NCBI GenBank assembly: GCA_964498525.1
Contig: CAZCGU010000010.1
Span: forward strand, 62,001 to 126,000
Direction of reading: 5' to 3'
Length of the DNA stretch: 64,000 nt
From: DTU098 sp964498525
GTDB lineage: Bacteria; Bacillota; Desulfotomaculia; Desulfotomaculales; Pelotomaculaceae
A program made the position numbers and the translations under genes. Within the stretch, counting starts at the first letter, position 1, and every line of letters begins with the position of its first letter. Positions 15,977 to 25,134 of this stretch are shown one piece after another. The notes under the pieces are model-generated. The model searched no databases, was not told the origin of the DNA, and was given only the letters and a program-made list of their open reading frames with translations.

Positions 15977-16690
15977 ATGAGTCCTGCTTCATGGAATGTC
16001 CTTAAATTTGTTCTTTCAACTGGAACACCAATCCAAGCTCTGTTTTCGGGTGGGGGAGACACCCACGTTTTTTGTAATCGTCAGGCTTTGAAAATATTAA
16101 GTAATGATGGGGAAGCCCCCTGTCTGAAAGACTTAAACAACCCCCTGGTATTTATTAACAGGGGGGTACTCTGGGCCGATCTCGGCTGGAAGTACCTGTC
16201 TCATTACTACAACCCGTCGGCTGATTCCGGGCTGGGACCCTGGCCGGACGCAAGATTAGAATTCAATTATTGTTTTAATAAGTCTTTAGCCCTGTGGAAG
16301 AGCGGCAAAATAAAGAAAGCCCTTTTTTTCCTGGGGGCTTCTGTTCACCTGGTTCAGGATTTATGTGTGCCCCATCACTCCAGCGGCATGGCCTTCTGCG
16401 GGCATCGCAAATATGAGAAGTGGGTCAATGATAATTACAATTCCTTCCCTGTGCACTCAGATGGTATATACAACAGTTTTACAGATCCGGCTGAATGGTT
16501 AACGTACAACGCGGGAATATCCAGTAAATATTTGCCATACGTGTCATCTGCCGGTTCGGATTCTTCCTATAATATGGCTACAGGGGTTTTACTGCCGCTG
16601 GCCCAGCGCACCACAGCGGGTTTCCTTAAGTTTTATTTAGATTACATTAATAAAAATAAAAAATATTCTAAGGATACTGTTAACCTTTAA
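15977..16690 (+). CDS. Zinc-dependent phospholipase C-like protein
   Basis: Protein of 237 residues with the metal-ligand pattern of the Bacillus cereus PLC/alpha-toxin N-terminal family. It has THVFCNRQALKIL (first His), SHYYNP (second His), HLVQDLCVPHH (His-x3-Asp-x5-His) and GHRKYEKWV (His-x3-Glu). The loop between the last two is shorter than in secreted PLCs. There is no obvious signal peptide and no Trp that could serve as the mature N-terminus, so activity on lipids is uncertain. The start is ATG 15977 after a G-rich ribosome site; an upstream TTG at 15923 is possible. Lone gene. Similar proteins occur in Clostridia, where their role is unclear. Confidence 0.7.
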   Translation: MSPASWNVLKFVLSTGTPIQALFSGGGDTHVFCNRQALKILSNDGEAPCLKDLNNPLVFINRGVLWADLGWKYLSHYYNPSADSGLGPWPDARLEFNYCFNKSLALWKSGKIKKALFFLGASVHLVQDLCVPHHSSGMAFCGHRKYEKWVNDNYNSFPVHSDGIYNSFTDPAEWLTYNAGISSKYLPYVSSAGSDSSYNMATGVLLPLAQRTTAGFLKFYLDYINKNKKYSKDTVNL

Positions 16691-16846
16691 CAGCCTTTGT
16701 TTCTCCTTTCGCCGCAATATAGGACCTTTAAGGGTTAAAATAATGATCTTTTATTCTTACCGGGTTAGAATATAAGGGAGCCCTGCCGGAACAGTTTCGA
16801 TTTTTTATTAAAAATATCCCATTTGACACGGAACAGGATGATTAAA

Positions 16847-17131
16847 ATGGCTAAAAAAAGGCATTTGCATTCGAATAAAGACCCTATAATATGTATCCTG
16901 GAAGAGAATAAAATTTGCGACAATTGTTGTGATTGCTTTGTTTGCGATCTCGACCCCAACAAAATATGTGACAATTGCGCAAAATGCCTGGAGATGCCCG
17001 ATTATAAAGTAATCATCATTGATGATATCCTTACCCTGGAAGATTCCGGTAACAAAAGCAGGAACATTGAAAATTCCTCCACGAAAGACCATGGTGAAGA
17101 TGACAAGGGCCATAAAAAAGATAAAGTTTAG
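16847..17131 (+). CDS. Cysteine-rich small protein with repeated KICDNC motif
   Basis: Protein of 94 residues. Its centre holds nine cysteines in two copies of a K-I-C-D-N-C unit (the first KICDNCCDCFVC, the second KICDNCAKC), suggesting a bound metal or Fe-S cluster. The N-terminus is basic (MAKKRHLH). The C-terminal third is acidic and lysine-rich and probably disordered. I chose the ATG at 16847, after AGGATG; an in-frame start upstream at 16823 has no ribosome site. No known domain is recognised, and the ferredoxin pattern C-x2-C-x2-C-x3-C-P is absent. It stands alone between the phospholipase-like gene and a convergent radical SAM gene. Confidence 0.65.
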   Translation: MAKKRHLHSNKDPIICILEENKICDNCCDCFVCDLDPNKICDNCAKCLEMPDYKVIIIDDILTLEDSGNKSRNIENSSTKDHGEDDKGHKKDKV

Positions 17132-17547
17132 CTCATACATTCTGAAATACCCCGAACTATTTACCTGCTTACCTGCAATGCTGGAAACTGACCCAATACC
17201 CCCTCCCTTTATGTTCCGATAATAGATATTATGTAAACTAGACCCTTGATTTCACCCTCCCTGCCTGTATCCCACATGCGGTGGAAGCATCCCAGGGATC
17301 AGCAAAAACATTTTCCCGGCAGACCCGGTGTGAGCACCTTGAGCTAAAACGGGCGCCGGTTGTCAAGCAATAATTTGTTATTGTTATGCATGGGGCCGGC
17401 GGCTTCCTGGCTTCCTGGTCGGCAAAATACATAGCTTGCTGCCTATCCTGATTTAGTCCTGCAGGAATTCCCGGCTGAAAGCAAGGTGGTTATCGGGTAA
17501 ATATCCCGGGGAGTTACATTTTGGTAAGCGTCCCCCTACTGCGCATC
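17132..17547. other. Non-coding region between convergent genes
   Basis: 416 bp without a credible gene. A short tandem CTTCCTGG repeat lies near 17403-17418. No terminator-like hairpin with a T-run is evident for either neighbour. I see nothing else. Confidence 0.4.
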
Positions 17548-18642
17548 CTAAATCCCAAGCGCCTTGTAACAGCCATAGCAGACTACCGGCAGCGGGTGTT
17601 GGCTTAAAGCGTCAAAGGCAGCCTCATCTATTTCCTCGAAACCACCATCATCAGTAAAACCAAACCGCTGGTTTCCGCAAATTGCCCTCCTGGCCGCAAA
17701 GGGCTCGCGGAACTCTTGATAGGCTTTACTGTTCCATATCTCCAGTAAACTTGCTTCCTTTACATTTCCAAACCTGCACACCGGTATCCAGTACACTTCC
17801 TCCTCGTATACTTTGGTAATGAAGCCGTCCTTTAAGGGAAGGGTTAGATAGACGCAGGGTGAAACGTAACCGTCCCAGGTGATATGCATTTCCTCCAGGG
17901 GTTTTGCTTCGCAGTAAGCAACCCGTTTCGGTCCGGGAGGATAGATGCGCAGATTTAAGCCCAGGGCCTTTGCCCGTTCCCTGGCCTGGTCAATGAGTGC
18001 CAGATGTTCCGGTGACGGAGCTTGCAAAGTGAAGGCTTTCCAGGATTCAAACTCCGGCTTCGCAACGTAGGTGAGGTTGGAGGCAATAACCTCGTCAGCG
18101 CCCAATTCTGATGCCAGATCCAACATGGCGGGGAGCTCATGGATGTTCTGGCTGTTCTTTAGAAAAAGCAGGCTTAGCAAGGGCAATCTGCCGGAACCAT
18201 GCGCTTTTCGGGCGGCGTTAAGCAATCGCACATTTTCCACCACCTCTTCAAACCTGGCGCCCCGCCTTATTTTTTCATAGGTAGCGGTAGTGGCCCCGTC
18301 AATGGATATCCCCACCACATCCACCCCTCTGACAAGGCGCCTGGCTACCTCCCCGTCTATCAAAGTTCCGTTGGTTGTAATCCCTACCGAGCAACCGGCT
18401 GAACGAGCCAGGTCCGCCATCTCCCAGATTCCGGGGTGGAGCAGGGGCTCCCCCCAGGCGTCAATGTAGACCTGCCTTAAATAGGGAAAGGCTTCGGCAA
18501 CGGCATGGTAGGTAGCCATGTCCATATCACCGTCCACCCACTGCGAAGCGAAAGCGTTTTTCGTACAAAGGGGGCAGCGCAGGTTGCACCGGGAGGTTAT
18601 CTGAATCTGTAAGGCCAGAAAAGGTCGCTCTAGCCGGTTCAT
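17548..18642 (-). CDS. Radical SAM protein with SPASM-type C-terminal domain
   Basis: Protein of 364 residues. The radical SAM cluster motif is CNLRCPLC (C-x3-C-x2-C, near residues 22-29). It is followed by AWGEPLLHPG and GITTNGTLI, which are typical SAM-binding and barrel elements. The C-terminal part has a SPASM-like block starting EMHITWDGYVSPC, then CRFGN and SLLEIWNSKAYQEFR, with more Cys at CGNQ and CYGCY near the end. Such enzymes modify peptides or mature metal cofactors; the substrate here is unknown and no precursor peptide gene is adjacent. I chose the ATG at 18642 for its AAAGGAG at 9 bases; a longer frame upstream adds unconserved residues. Confidence 0.85.
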   Translation of the reverse strand: MNRLERPFLALQIQITSRCNLRCPLCTKNAFASQWVDGDMDMATYHAVAEAFPYLRQVYIDAWGEPLLHPGIWEMADLARSAGCSVGITTNGTLIDGEVARRLVRGVDVVGISIDGATTATYEKIRRGARFEEVVENVRLLNAARKAHGSGRLPLLSLLFLKNSQNIHELPAMLDLASELGADEVIASNLTYVAKPEFESWKAFTLQAPSPEHLALIDQARERAKALGLNLRIYPPGPKRVAYCEAKPLEEMHITWDGYVSPCVYLTLPLKDGFITKVYEEEVYWIPVCRFGNVKEASLLEIWNSKAYQEFREPFAARRAICGNQRFGFTDDGGFEEIDEAAFDALSQHPLPVVCYGCYKALGI

Positions 18643-18947
18643 AATCCGTGCTCCTTTCAGGGTACATATTTTCCTTTCCGTTCCCTTATGCACCGGCCCC
18701 GGGCGTTAATCCAACAATCCGGCTTTATGGATGTTTTCCCAGGCCAGCCAGGATTCGTGTGCGCTTCAGGAAATGCCGAAACAAAGTAATTACCCCTTTT
18801 TTGTTAATCCATTCCCTTGCAGCTCCGGCCGGCAGGTACCAGGGTTAAAATATTTCACAAGTCAACGCATTTTCCCCCGCCTTACCGGGCAATCTTCCAT
18901 TTGCGGCAATTTATTTTTTAATCAGGCGGTGAAAGACAAACCTAAAT
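18643..18947. other. Gap between topB and the radical SAM gene
   Basis: 305 bp. It holds the ribosome site of the radical SAM gene near 18652-18658 (- strand). I see no further gene, repeat or clear promoter. Confidence 0.35.
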
Positions 18948-21026
18948 TTACTTTTTCTTTGTTTCGTTTTCCTTTGACATGGCCGCCTTTAATAAATCAC
19001 CCAGGCTCTGGCCAATTAAACCCTTATCGCTGTACTGGGAAATTAATTTTTGGTTGACCCTGCTGGCTTGCCTGGAACTCCTAAAACCAAAATCATCCTG
19101 TTTTTCCGGCTGCCTGTGGCCACAGTTACGATCCTGACAAATCAACAGCCTACCTTTTTTCCCTTTTACCAGAAGCATGAATTTGCCGCAGAGGGGGCAT
19201 TTTATTTTGGATATATTATCTGCTTTATAAACTGAGTTATCTGCAATAATACCTTTCACCAGTTCAGCGGCGCTTTGACTTATGTCAGCGATAAACGCCT
19301 TCCTACTGTCTCTGCCCCCGGCAATATGGGTCAGCCTCTGCTCCCATTTAGCGGTCAATTCGGGGGTTTTAAGGGCAGGATCCACCAGTTCGATCAACTG
19401 CATTCCCTTGGAAGTGGGGACCAGTTCCTTGCCCTGACGCTCAATATAATTGTTATAAAGCAACTTTTCAATAATTTCCGCCCGGGTAGCCGGTGTTCCC
19501 AATCCGCTCCCTTTCATGGATTCTCGCAATTCCTCGTCCTCTATAAACTTGCCTGGACTTTCCATGGCTGTCAGCAGGGTTGCTTCGGAATAGCGGGCCG
19601 GCGGTTTGGTTTTTGATTTATTGATTTTCAAATGTTCAACCTTCTTGCGGTCGCCCTTACGGCTCAGGGACAAAATCTGCTCGGGCAGGTTGTCTTCCTG
19701 GGCGTCTTCCCGTTCCATCTGCCTGGCTGTCACAGCCCGCCAACCTTTATCTTTTACAACTTTACCCCGGGAATAGAAATTTTCACCGTTAATAACCGTA
19801 ACCAGAGTCGTCTGGTCGTAGCGGAAAGGCGGGTACAACAGGGCTATAAACCGTCTCGCAATTAAATCGTAAAGGTTTTTTTCCTCTGCTGTCAAGGATG
19901 CCAGATGCAGTGGCTGTTCAGTTGGGATAAGGGCATGGTGATCGGTGACTTTGCTGTTATCAACAAAACGTTTGGTTGGTTTCAAAGGATTCTGCAACAG
20001 CGGTTGCACCATTTCAGCGTAAGGTCCCACGGAAATACTTTTTAATCTGACCGGCAACGTCGGCACAATATCCGTGGTAATATAACGGGAATCTGTCCGG
20101 GGGTAGGTAACCAGCTTATGTTGTTCATACAAACCCTGCAGAACCGATAGGGTTTTTTGCGCTGAAAATCCATACCGTTTATTGGCATCCCTTTGTAATT
20201 CCGTCAAATCGTAGGCCAGGGGCGGCGGTTCGCTTTTGGCCTCCGTACGGACATCCTTAACCAGACCCGGATGTCCTTTCAGTTTGGCAATTAATTCCTC
20301 TGCCTGGGCCAGGTTAAATATCCGGCTGTTTCCATCCCTGCTTCGCCAGTCGCCGTAATAATCACCAAAATCCGCCCGGATAGTCCAAAAATCAATTGGG
20401 ACGAATTTTTTTATTTCAACTTCCCGGTTCACTATCATAGCCAGGGTGGGTGTCTGGACCCTGCCTGCCGTCAACTGGGCATTGAACTTACAAGTCAAGG
20501 CACGGGTAACGTTAAGTCCGATCAGCCAGTCCGCCTCCGCCCGGCATACCGCCGCGCTATAAAGGTTATCGTACGACCGCCCGGCCTTTAAATTGGCAAA
20601 GCCCTCCCTGATGGCGTTGTCTGTTTGGGATGAAATCCACAGGCGTTTGAATGGTTTTTTCCAATTGGCCATCTCCATAATCCAGCGGGCAACCAGCTCC
20701 CCTTCCCTGCCGGCATCGGTAGCTACAACCAGTTCATTTAGATCCTGCCGCCTCATTAAATTTCTCACAATTGTGAACTGGTGAGACGTTTGTCTGATTA
20801 CCTTCAATTTCATGCTGGATGGAAGCATAGGCAAATCTTCCAGGCGCCATTCTTTGTATTTTTTATCATAGTCATCCGGTTCAGCAAGGGTAACCAAATG
20901 TCCCAGGGCCCAGGTCACAACAAATTGAGGTCCTTCCATATACCCCTTGTTTTTAACGTTGCATTTTAAAACCCTGGCTATTTCCCGGGCCACACTTGGC
21001 TTTTCCGTCAATATAAGTGCTTTCAT
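18948..21026 (-). CDS. topB: DNA topoisomerase III (type IA)
   Basis: Single-strand-passing topoisomerase, 692 residues. The N-terminal Toprim domain has the ILTEKPSVAREIA start and the metal site TDAGREGE (103-110). The active-site tyrosine is Tyr308 in VTYPRTDSRYI. AELTAGRVQTPT-like sequence (QLTAGRVQTPT, 185-194) belongs to domain IV. A C-terminal zinc ribbon follows (CPLCGKF and CQDRNCGH). Topoisomerase III decatenates DNA and acts with RecQ-type helicases. Start ATG follows GGGGGG. It is apparently monocistronic. Confidence 0.96.
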   Translation of the reverse strand: MKALILTEKPSVAREIARVLKCNVKNKGYMEGPQFVVTWALGHLVTLAEPDDYDKKYKEWRLEDLPMLPSSMKLKVIRQTSHQFTIVRNLMRRQDLNELVVATDAGREGELVARWIMEMANWKKPFKRLWISSQTDNAIREGFANLKAGRSYDNLYSAAVCRAEADWLIGLNVTRALTCKFNAQLTAGRVQTPTLAMIVNREVEIKKFVPIDFWTIRADFGDYYGDWRSRDGNSRIFNLAQAEELIAKLKGHPGLVKDVRTEAKSEPPPLAYDLTELQRDANKRYGFSAQKTLSVLQGLYEQHKLVTYPRTDSRYITTDIVPTLPVRLKSISVGPYAEMVQPLLQNPLKPTKRFVDNSKVTDHHALIPTEQPLHLASLTAEEKNLYDLIARRFIALLYPPFRYDQTTLVTVINGENFYSRGKVVKDKGWRAVTARQMEREDAQEDNLPEQILSLSRKGDRKKVEHLKINKSKTKPPARYSEATLLTAMESPGKFIEDEELRESMKGSGLGTPATRAEIIEKLLYNNYIERQGKELVPTSKGMQLIELVDPALKTPELTAKWEQRLTHIAGGRDSRKAFIADISQSAAELVKGIIADNSVYKADNISKIKCPLCGKFMLLVKGKKGRLLICQDRNCGHRQPEKQDDFGFRSSRQASRVNQKLISQYSDKGLIGQSLGDLLKAAMSKENETKKK

Positions 21027-21121
21027 TTAATCCCCCCATTCATGTTTTTTTGTATTCCCCTATTATCCGCTTATGATTATCCTGCCCCACCCAATAACCC
21101 TGCCACGAATTCCCAAAAAGA

Positions 21122-21142
21122 GAAAAAACCCCTGATAGGGGC
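21122..21142 (-). terminator. Terminator after the first universal stress gene
   Basis: On the - strand CCCCT (21141-21137) pairs with AGGGG (21133-21129) around a 3-nt loop and runs into TTTTTT (21128-21123). It lies just past the stop codon at 21146. Confidence 0.75.
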
Positions 21143-21145
21143 GTT

Positions 21146-21583
21146 TTATACTTTTGAGATTAGCACGGGACATTTAGCCCGCTGAACTACATAATTGGAA
21201 ACACTCCCCAAACCCAAAAGGAATCTTTCGAAAGAACCCCTGTTGTTTGAACCTAAAGCAACAAGGTCTATATTTTCCTTTTCGGCAAAGCGTACAATGG
21301 CCTCCCCGGGACCCTCGCTTCGAATGACAACGTGGGCAGTTAAGCCCTCCCCCCGGACTTTGGCCGCGGCCTCTTCAAGAATCTTTTCGAAGTATTGGTA
21401 ACTTTGCGTTTCGAGCTCCTTAAGCATATCCCGGGCCGCGTAGGAGTCTATGATTCCAGGCATTTTCACGGAGGTAAAAATATACACCTCGGCGCCGCAG
21501 CCCCTGGCAATCTCTGTTGCTATCTCCAGAGCCTTTTGAGCTTTCAAACCATGATCGTAGGCCACAAGTATTTTTTTAATCAT
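21146..21583 (-). CDS. Universal stress protein (UspA family)
   Basis: Protein of 145 residues with a single Usp domain. It starts MIKKILVAYDHG. The nucleotide-binding loop G-x2-G-x9-G-S is near the C-terminus (GSNNRGSFERFLLGLGSVSNYV), so this copy probably binds ATP. A second Usp gene (21732-22139) is next to it on the same strand, so the pair may respond to the same stress. Start ATG follows GGGGGG. The target process is unknown. Confidence 0.9.
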   Translation of the reverse strand: MIKKILVAYDHGLKAQKALEIATEIARGCGAEVYIFTSVKMPGIIDSYAARDMLKELETQSYQYFEKILEEAAAKVRGEGLTAHVVIRSEGPGEAIVRFAEKENIDLVALGSNNRGSFERFLLGLGSVSNYVVQRAKCPVLISKV

Positions 21584-21731
21584 TTATAGCCCCCCCCGTC
21601 TTTGTCTTACCAGTTAGCGAAAAAAAACAAAAATTCCCCAATGGAAAAATATCATCAAGGTTTACAAGTTATAACAAGGCAACCACCCTTACAACCGCCC
21701 CCACCCGGGTCACCTGCAATAGGCCCGTTGT

Positions 21732-22139
21732 TTATCTGATAATCAGCACGGGACATGGCGCGTGCACGGTTACAGCGTTGCTGACGCTCCCCAGCAAGTA
21801 CCCCTTGACTTCACTGAGCCCCCTGCTCCCAATAACTATCAAATCATATTTACGCTTCCGGGCCTTTCTGCAAATGGAATCAGCAGTTTTACCGGTGTTA
21901 ATCTTAATATCAATTGAGACTTCGAATTTGTCCAGATCCCCGGCAACCTTTTTTAACAGTTCACAGGCTTCGGCGCGGAACCTGTCAATCACCATGCCAC
22001 GAACGTCCAGCGGCAGCACTGGAATAATATGAACAAAAGTTACCGTTGCCCCAAACTTGGCCGCCAATTGTACACCTTGCGTGGCGGCAAGAATTGACTC
22101 CCTGGAACCATCTATTGGTATCAGTATCTTTTTATACAT
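21732..22139 (-). CDS. Universal stress protein (UspA family)
   Basis: Protein of 135 residues with one Usp domain. It begins MYKKILIPIDGSRES and carries the ATP-binding loop GSRGLSEVKGYLLGSVSNAV near the C-terminus. I chose the ATG at 22139 because the family starts M-Y-K-K-I-L and AGGGGAG lies 7 to 8 bases upstream; a frame beginning 30 bases earlier adds residues not found in the family. The neighbouring Usp gene is a divergent paralogue. Role beyond stress survival is not evident. Confidence 0.9.
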   Translation of the reverse strand: MYKKILIPIDGSRESILAATQGVQLAAKFGATVTFVHIIPVLPLDVRGMVIDRFRAEACELLKKVAGDLDKFEVSIDIKINTGKTADSICRKARKRKYDLIVIGSRGLSEVKGYLLGSVSNAVTVHAPCPVLIIR

Positions 22140-22247
22140 AAGGCAGCTCCCCTTACAAACCGGATCCACTCTCCCCCGCTAAAACCGCAGGGGAATTAAA
22201 AACTTAATAACTATTATAATAGAATGACTGCCCCAACTTAACCCGGC

Positions 22248-22679
22248 CTAGCAATAGTCCTTATTGATTAATCCTTCCTTTTCCATCTTTTCCATTATTT
22301 CCGCCTCAAAAGTTTTTAAAATATCATTCCAATGTATACCCGTTTGGGGAAGACGGTATAACTGATAAGCGTCTTCATTCCTTTTATAGACCTTCCTCTC
22401 TACTTCGGTTAAATCTTCATCTTTAAAAGGAACACTTGCATCGGGGACCTTTTCCCCCTCACCTTCGATTTTATCAAGGGGAATCCGGTGGTAAAAGCTC
22501 TCTCCGGTTTCTTCAATTAACATTTTATGGACTATTCTGCTTAGATCATAATTTTTGTATTTATCCGGCAGATTATCAATTTCCGGCTTCAAGTAGTAGT
22601 ACGCCTTCTTTACCGGATCCTGTTCAATTCTAAAAGAAATCCTGTGACTATAGATTGCCATTCTAATTTCAAACTCCAT
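22248..22679 (-). CDS. Hypothetical protein
   Basis: Soluble protein of 143 residues, rich in charged and aromatic residues (ISFRIEQDPVKKAYYYL), without signal peptide, membrane segment or a metal motif I recognise. A strong AGGGGG lies upstream of the ATG at 22679; a longer frame starting at 22748 lacks such a site. The high Lys/Glu content and lack of Cys suggest a cytosolic helical protein. It sits on the same strand as, and between, the Usp genes and the unknown gene at 22834, with gaps over 70 bp. No function can be assigned. Confidence 0.6.
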   Translation of the reverse strand: MEFEIRMAIYSHRISFRIEQDPVKKAYYYLKPEIDNLPDKYKNYDLSRIVHKMLIEETGESFYHRIPLDKIEGEGEKVPDASVPFKDEDLTEVERKVYKRNEDAYQLYRLPQTGIHWNDILKTFEAEIMEKMEKEGLINKDYC

Positions 22680-22833
22680 TGTGAATTCCCCCTGATGTTG
22701 ATTCTTTGAAGAAGGTATCATTCCAGACACTATAAAAGTTATAAACAAATACAGGAACTTATGTTTTTGGGCTGGATTAAACCGGTATGGAATCTTTTAC
22801 CGGCTGAACCTTAAAAAATGTTATGAGGGTGAA

Positions 22834-23616
22834 CTAGTGTTTTCCAGGCTTTTTAAAATCAAGGAGCTTCCCCATTCCTGGCGCTGTTTCAAAGCTTTCC
22901 GGGGAAATATGCTCTATCTCGGGGAAATATCCCTTTATCTGTTCCATTATAAACCTTGTAACCGCCAGTGTTTCCTTATCGCCATCCTCCCCGGCCAGGT
23001 TTAAGGCCAACCCGAAGAGCAGCATCTCGTCGTGGGAAAGGTTCAATTCATAATTATGCAAGGGTAAATCGTTAATTTTAGCCATAGCCATCAGGCAAAC
23101 ACCTGAAATCATGGCAAAGGATTCGCTCCCCAGCTGTTCTTTGCGAAACCCTTCATGGTTATTTTTAAGGACGTTGATTATCGCATTTAATAAGGTTTGT
23201 GTTTTTTCGGGTTGGACAGTCAATTTGAATAGATGCGAAAAAACGTAGCTTTCATTGCCAGTCCTAAGGATCAACTCACCCCTGTTGCCGAGAAGGCAAA
23301 TTAAGCGCCCGTCCTGAATCTCTATTTCAACCATTGAATCGTTAATAAAAAGCCCCGTCGCAAAACTGTTTCTTAACAAGCTCAAGAACATCTGGTCCTC
23401 ATTATCTTCCTTTAAGTATTTCTGTTTGAAATAGCGGCTATACTCGCCGGGATCATATTCTATCTCAATGTCCTCTAAAAAAATGATACTTGACTCCAGC
23501 AGTTGATCCTCATAATAATGTTCCAGCAAAATAAACTCGTCCAAATACTCTTCCAGAACCTCTATAACTCCATCCATATCAAAAACAATATGGTTGGTTA
23601 CCAGCGAATAGTCCAA
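22834..23616 (-). CDS. Hypothetical protein
   Basis: Protein of 260 residues of unknown function, acidic, with no signal peptide or membrane segment. The N-terminal HIVFDMDGVIE resembles the first motif of HAD phosphatases. The remaining HAD motifs and the usual fold order are missing, so I do not assign that family. The middle contains beta-rich stretches (MVEIEIQDGRLICLLGNRGEL) and the C-terminal half is helical. It is probably transcribed alone. Start ATG at 23616 follows AAAGGGGC. Confidence 0.6.
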   Translation of the reverse strand: MDYSLVTNHIVFDMDGVIEVLEEYLDEFILLEHYYEDQLLESSIIFLEDIEIEYDPGEYSRYFKQKYLKEDNEDQMFLSLLRNSFATGLFINDSMVEIEIQDGRLICLLGNRGELILRTGNESYVFSHLFKLTVQPEKTQTLLNAIINVLKNNHEGFRKEQLGSESFAMISGVCLMAMAKINDLPLHNYELNLSHDEMLLFGLALNLAGEDGDKETLAVTRFIMEQIKGYFPEIEHISPESFETAPGMGKLLDFKKPGKH

Positions 23617-23797
23617 TTTATGCCCCTTTCCGTACCGGCTTACCTGTTTTAAGAGTAAAATACCATGTCGTCCAGCACTGGCGCCTGTTTAAAACACAGT
23701 CTCTCCTGTCAATAAATTAACACATTCAGGAGTAAAGGGCAACTTTGATTTATTTATCGTCTTTATAGCCCAATACGGCCAATTTCCCGGCAATCAT

Positions 23798-23825
23798 AAA
23801 AGCAGCAGTAACAAAGTACTGCTGC
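23798..23825 (-). terminator. Terminator after glpX
   Basis: GCAGCAGTA (23825-23817 on the - strand) pairs with TACTGCTGC (23810-23802) around 6 bases, followed by TTTT. It lies 18 bp past the glpX stop. Confidence 0.8.
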
Positions 23826-23842
23826 CCCATATGCCGCTTTGG

Positions 23843-24820
23843 CTAAGGCCGGGGTAATATTGAAGGATCCAGTTTTTTGGACAGGATATGAATTGCTCTG
23901 ATAAAACGTACCGTCCCTGTTTTTGCCCGCATCACCACGGAATGAGTTTCGGCTCTCTCTCCTCCGTATAAGCGGACGCCCCGCAGGAGTTCCCCGTCAG
24001 TTACCCCGGTAGCGGCAAAAATAGCGTCGTCTCCCTTAACCAGGTCATTCATAGTCAAAATGCGGCGGGGATCGGTGATACCCATATCCAGGCAGCGGTT
24101 GTATTCGTCCTCATCTTCCGGGTACAAGCGGGCCAGCATTTCTCCCCCCAGACACTTTAGAGCTGCCGCCGCAATGACCCCTTCGGGGGCCCCCCCTATT
24201 CCAGCGCAAATGTCAATACCCGTATCGTCAAAGGCTGTGGAAATAGCCGAACTCACATCCCCGTCGCCTATAAGCCTAACCCTTGCCCCGGCTTTACGTA
24301 CGTTCTCAATTAATTGTAAATGCCGGTCACGCTCCAGGATAATTACGACGCAGTCCTGCACCCTCTTATTATTGGCTTCCGCAACTATTTTTAAAGTTTC
24401 TTCGATGGGGGCGTCCAGGTCGACCTTGCCCGCCGCCCGAGGTCCCACAGCCAGTTTTTCCATATACATATCCGGCGCATGCAGAAGGTTGCCTTTATCG
24501 GCGATGGCCACGACAGCCATTGCGTTTGGAAGACCCTTGGCCAGGATATTTGTTCCTTCCAGGGGATCTACGGCTACATCTACTTCAGGAAAGGGTGCGT
24601 GCCCCACCTTTTCCCCGATGTAGAGCATCGGAGCCTCATCCATTTCACCTTCCCCGATAACAACCGTACCGTTAATGGATACTGTGTCAAACATCCTGCG
24701 CATGGCGTTTGTAGCTGCCCCGTCTGCTTCATTTTTCTGACCTCTGCCCATCCAGTAAGATGACGCCAGGGCCGCTACTTCCGTAACTCTGACTACTTCC
24801 ATTGCCAGTTCCCTGTCCAT
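23843..24820 (-). CDS. glpX: Fructose-1,6-bisphosphatase, class II
   Basis: Gluconeogenic phosphatase, 325 residues, acting on fructose 1,6-bisphosphate. GlpX hallmarks are the N-terminal ELAMEVVRVTEVAALAS, the metal-site VVIGEGEMDEAPML, DVAVDPLEGTNILAKG with catalytic acidic residues, and GIGGAPEGVIAAAALKCLGG. A syntroph growing on propionate needs gluconeogenesis from pyruvate, and the phosphofructokinase at 35476-36576 catalyses the opposite step. Start ATG is preceded by GGGAGAG. A terminator follows. Confidence 0.96.
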   Translation of the reverse strand: MDRELAMEVVRVTEVAALASSYWMGRGQKNEADGAATNAMRRMFDTVSINGTVVIGEGEMDEAPMLYIGEKVGHAPFPEVDVAVDPLEGTNILAKGLPNAMAVVAIADKGNLLHAPDMYMEKLAVGPRAAGKVDLDAPIEETLKIVAEANNKRVQDCVVIILERDRHLQLIENVRKAGARVRLIGDGDVSSAISTAFDDTGIDICAGIGGAPEGVIAAAALKCLGGEMLARLYPEDEDEYNRCLDMGITDPRRILTMNDLVKGDDAIFAATGVTDGELLRGVRLYGGERAETHSVVMRAKTGTVRFIRAIHILSKKLDPSILPRP

Positions 24821-25134
24821 AAAATCACTCTCCCGGATAAAAATTTATAGGAGTGCCTTAATAAAATAACAATTCTTATTCCCTAATTTAATCATATACC
24901 CCTGTTAACCAGTTGAACAGACTTAAAAAAGGAAAATTAATGTCATTTTTTTTCGGTTACCCAATATGCAATTTCCAGGCCGGTACGGGTCACGATTCCG
25001 CTGATTTAGCATTCGGAGCGGAAGGCAATACATTTCCGGGCAACATTGTTAATGATTCAGGGGGTTGCAGCGGGTTATTTTGTGTTAACAACGGGTAATT
25101 TAAGAAAAACCAGTTATAAAGGAAGGTGATTCAA
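24821..25134. other. Intergenic region between divergent glpX and MFS genes
   Basis: 314 bp that must hold both divergent promoters. I cannot pick either out with confidence. A 61-codon frame on the + strand (24913-25098) lacks a ribosome site and I do not accept it. Confidence 0.35.

Noticed and set aside
17238..17432. Small - strand frame in the gap before the radical SAM gene
   Set aside because: It has no ribosome site and an unusual composition.
22834..23616. HAD phosphatase because of the N-terminal DMDGV
   Set aside because: The other HAD motifs are missing.
24913..25098. 61-codon + strand frame upstream of the MFS gene
   Set aside because: No ribosome site and no recognisable sequence.
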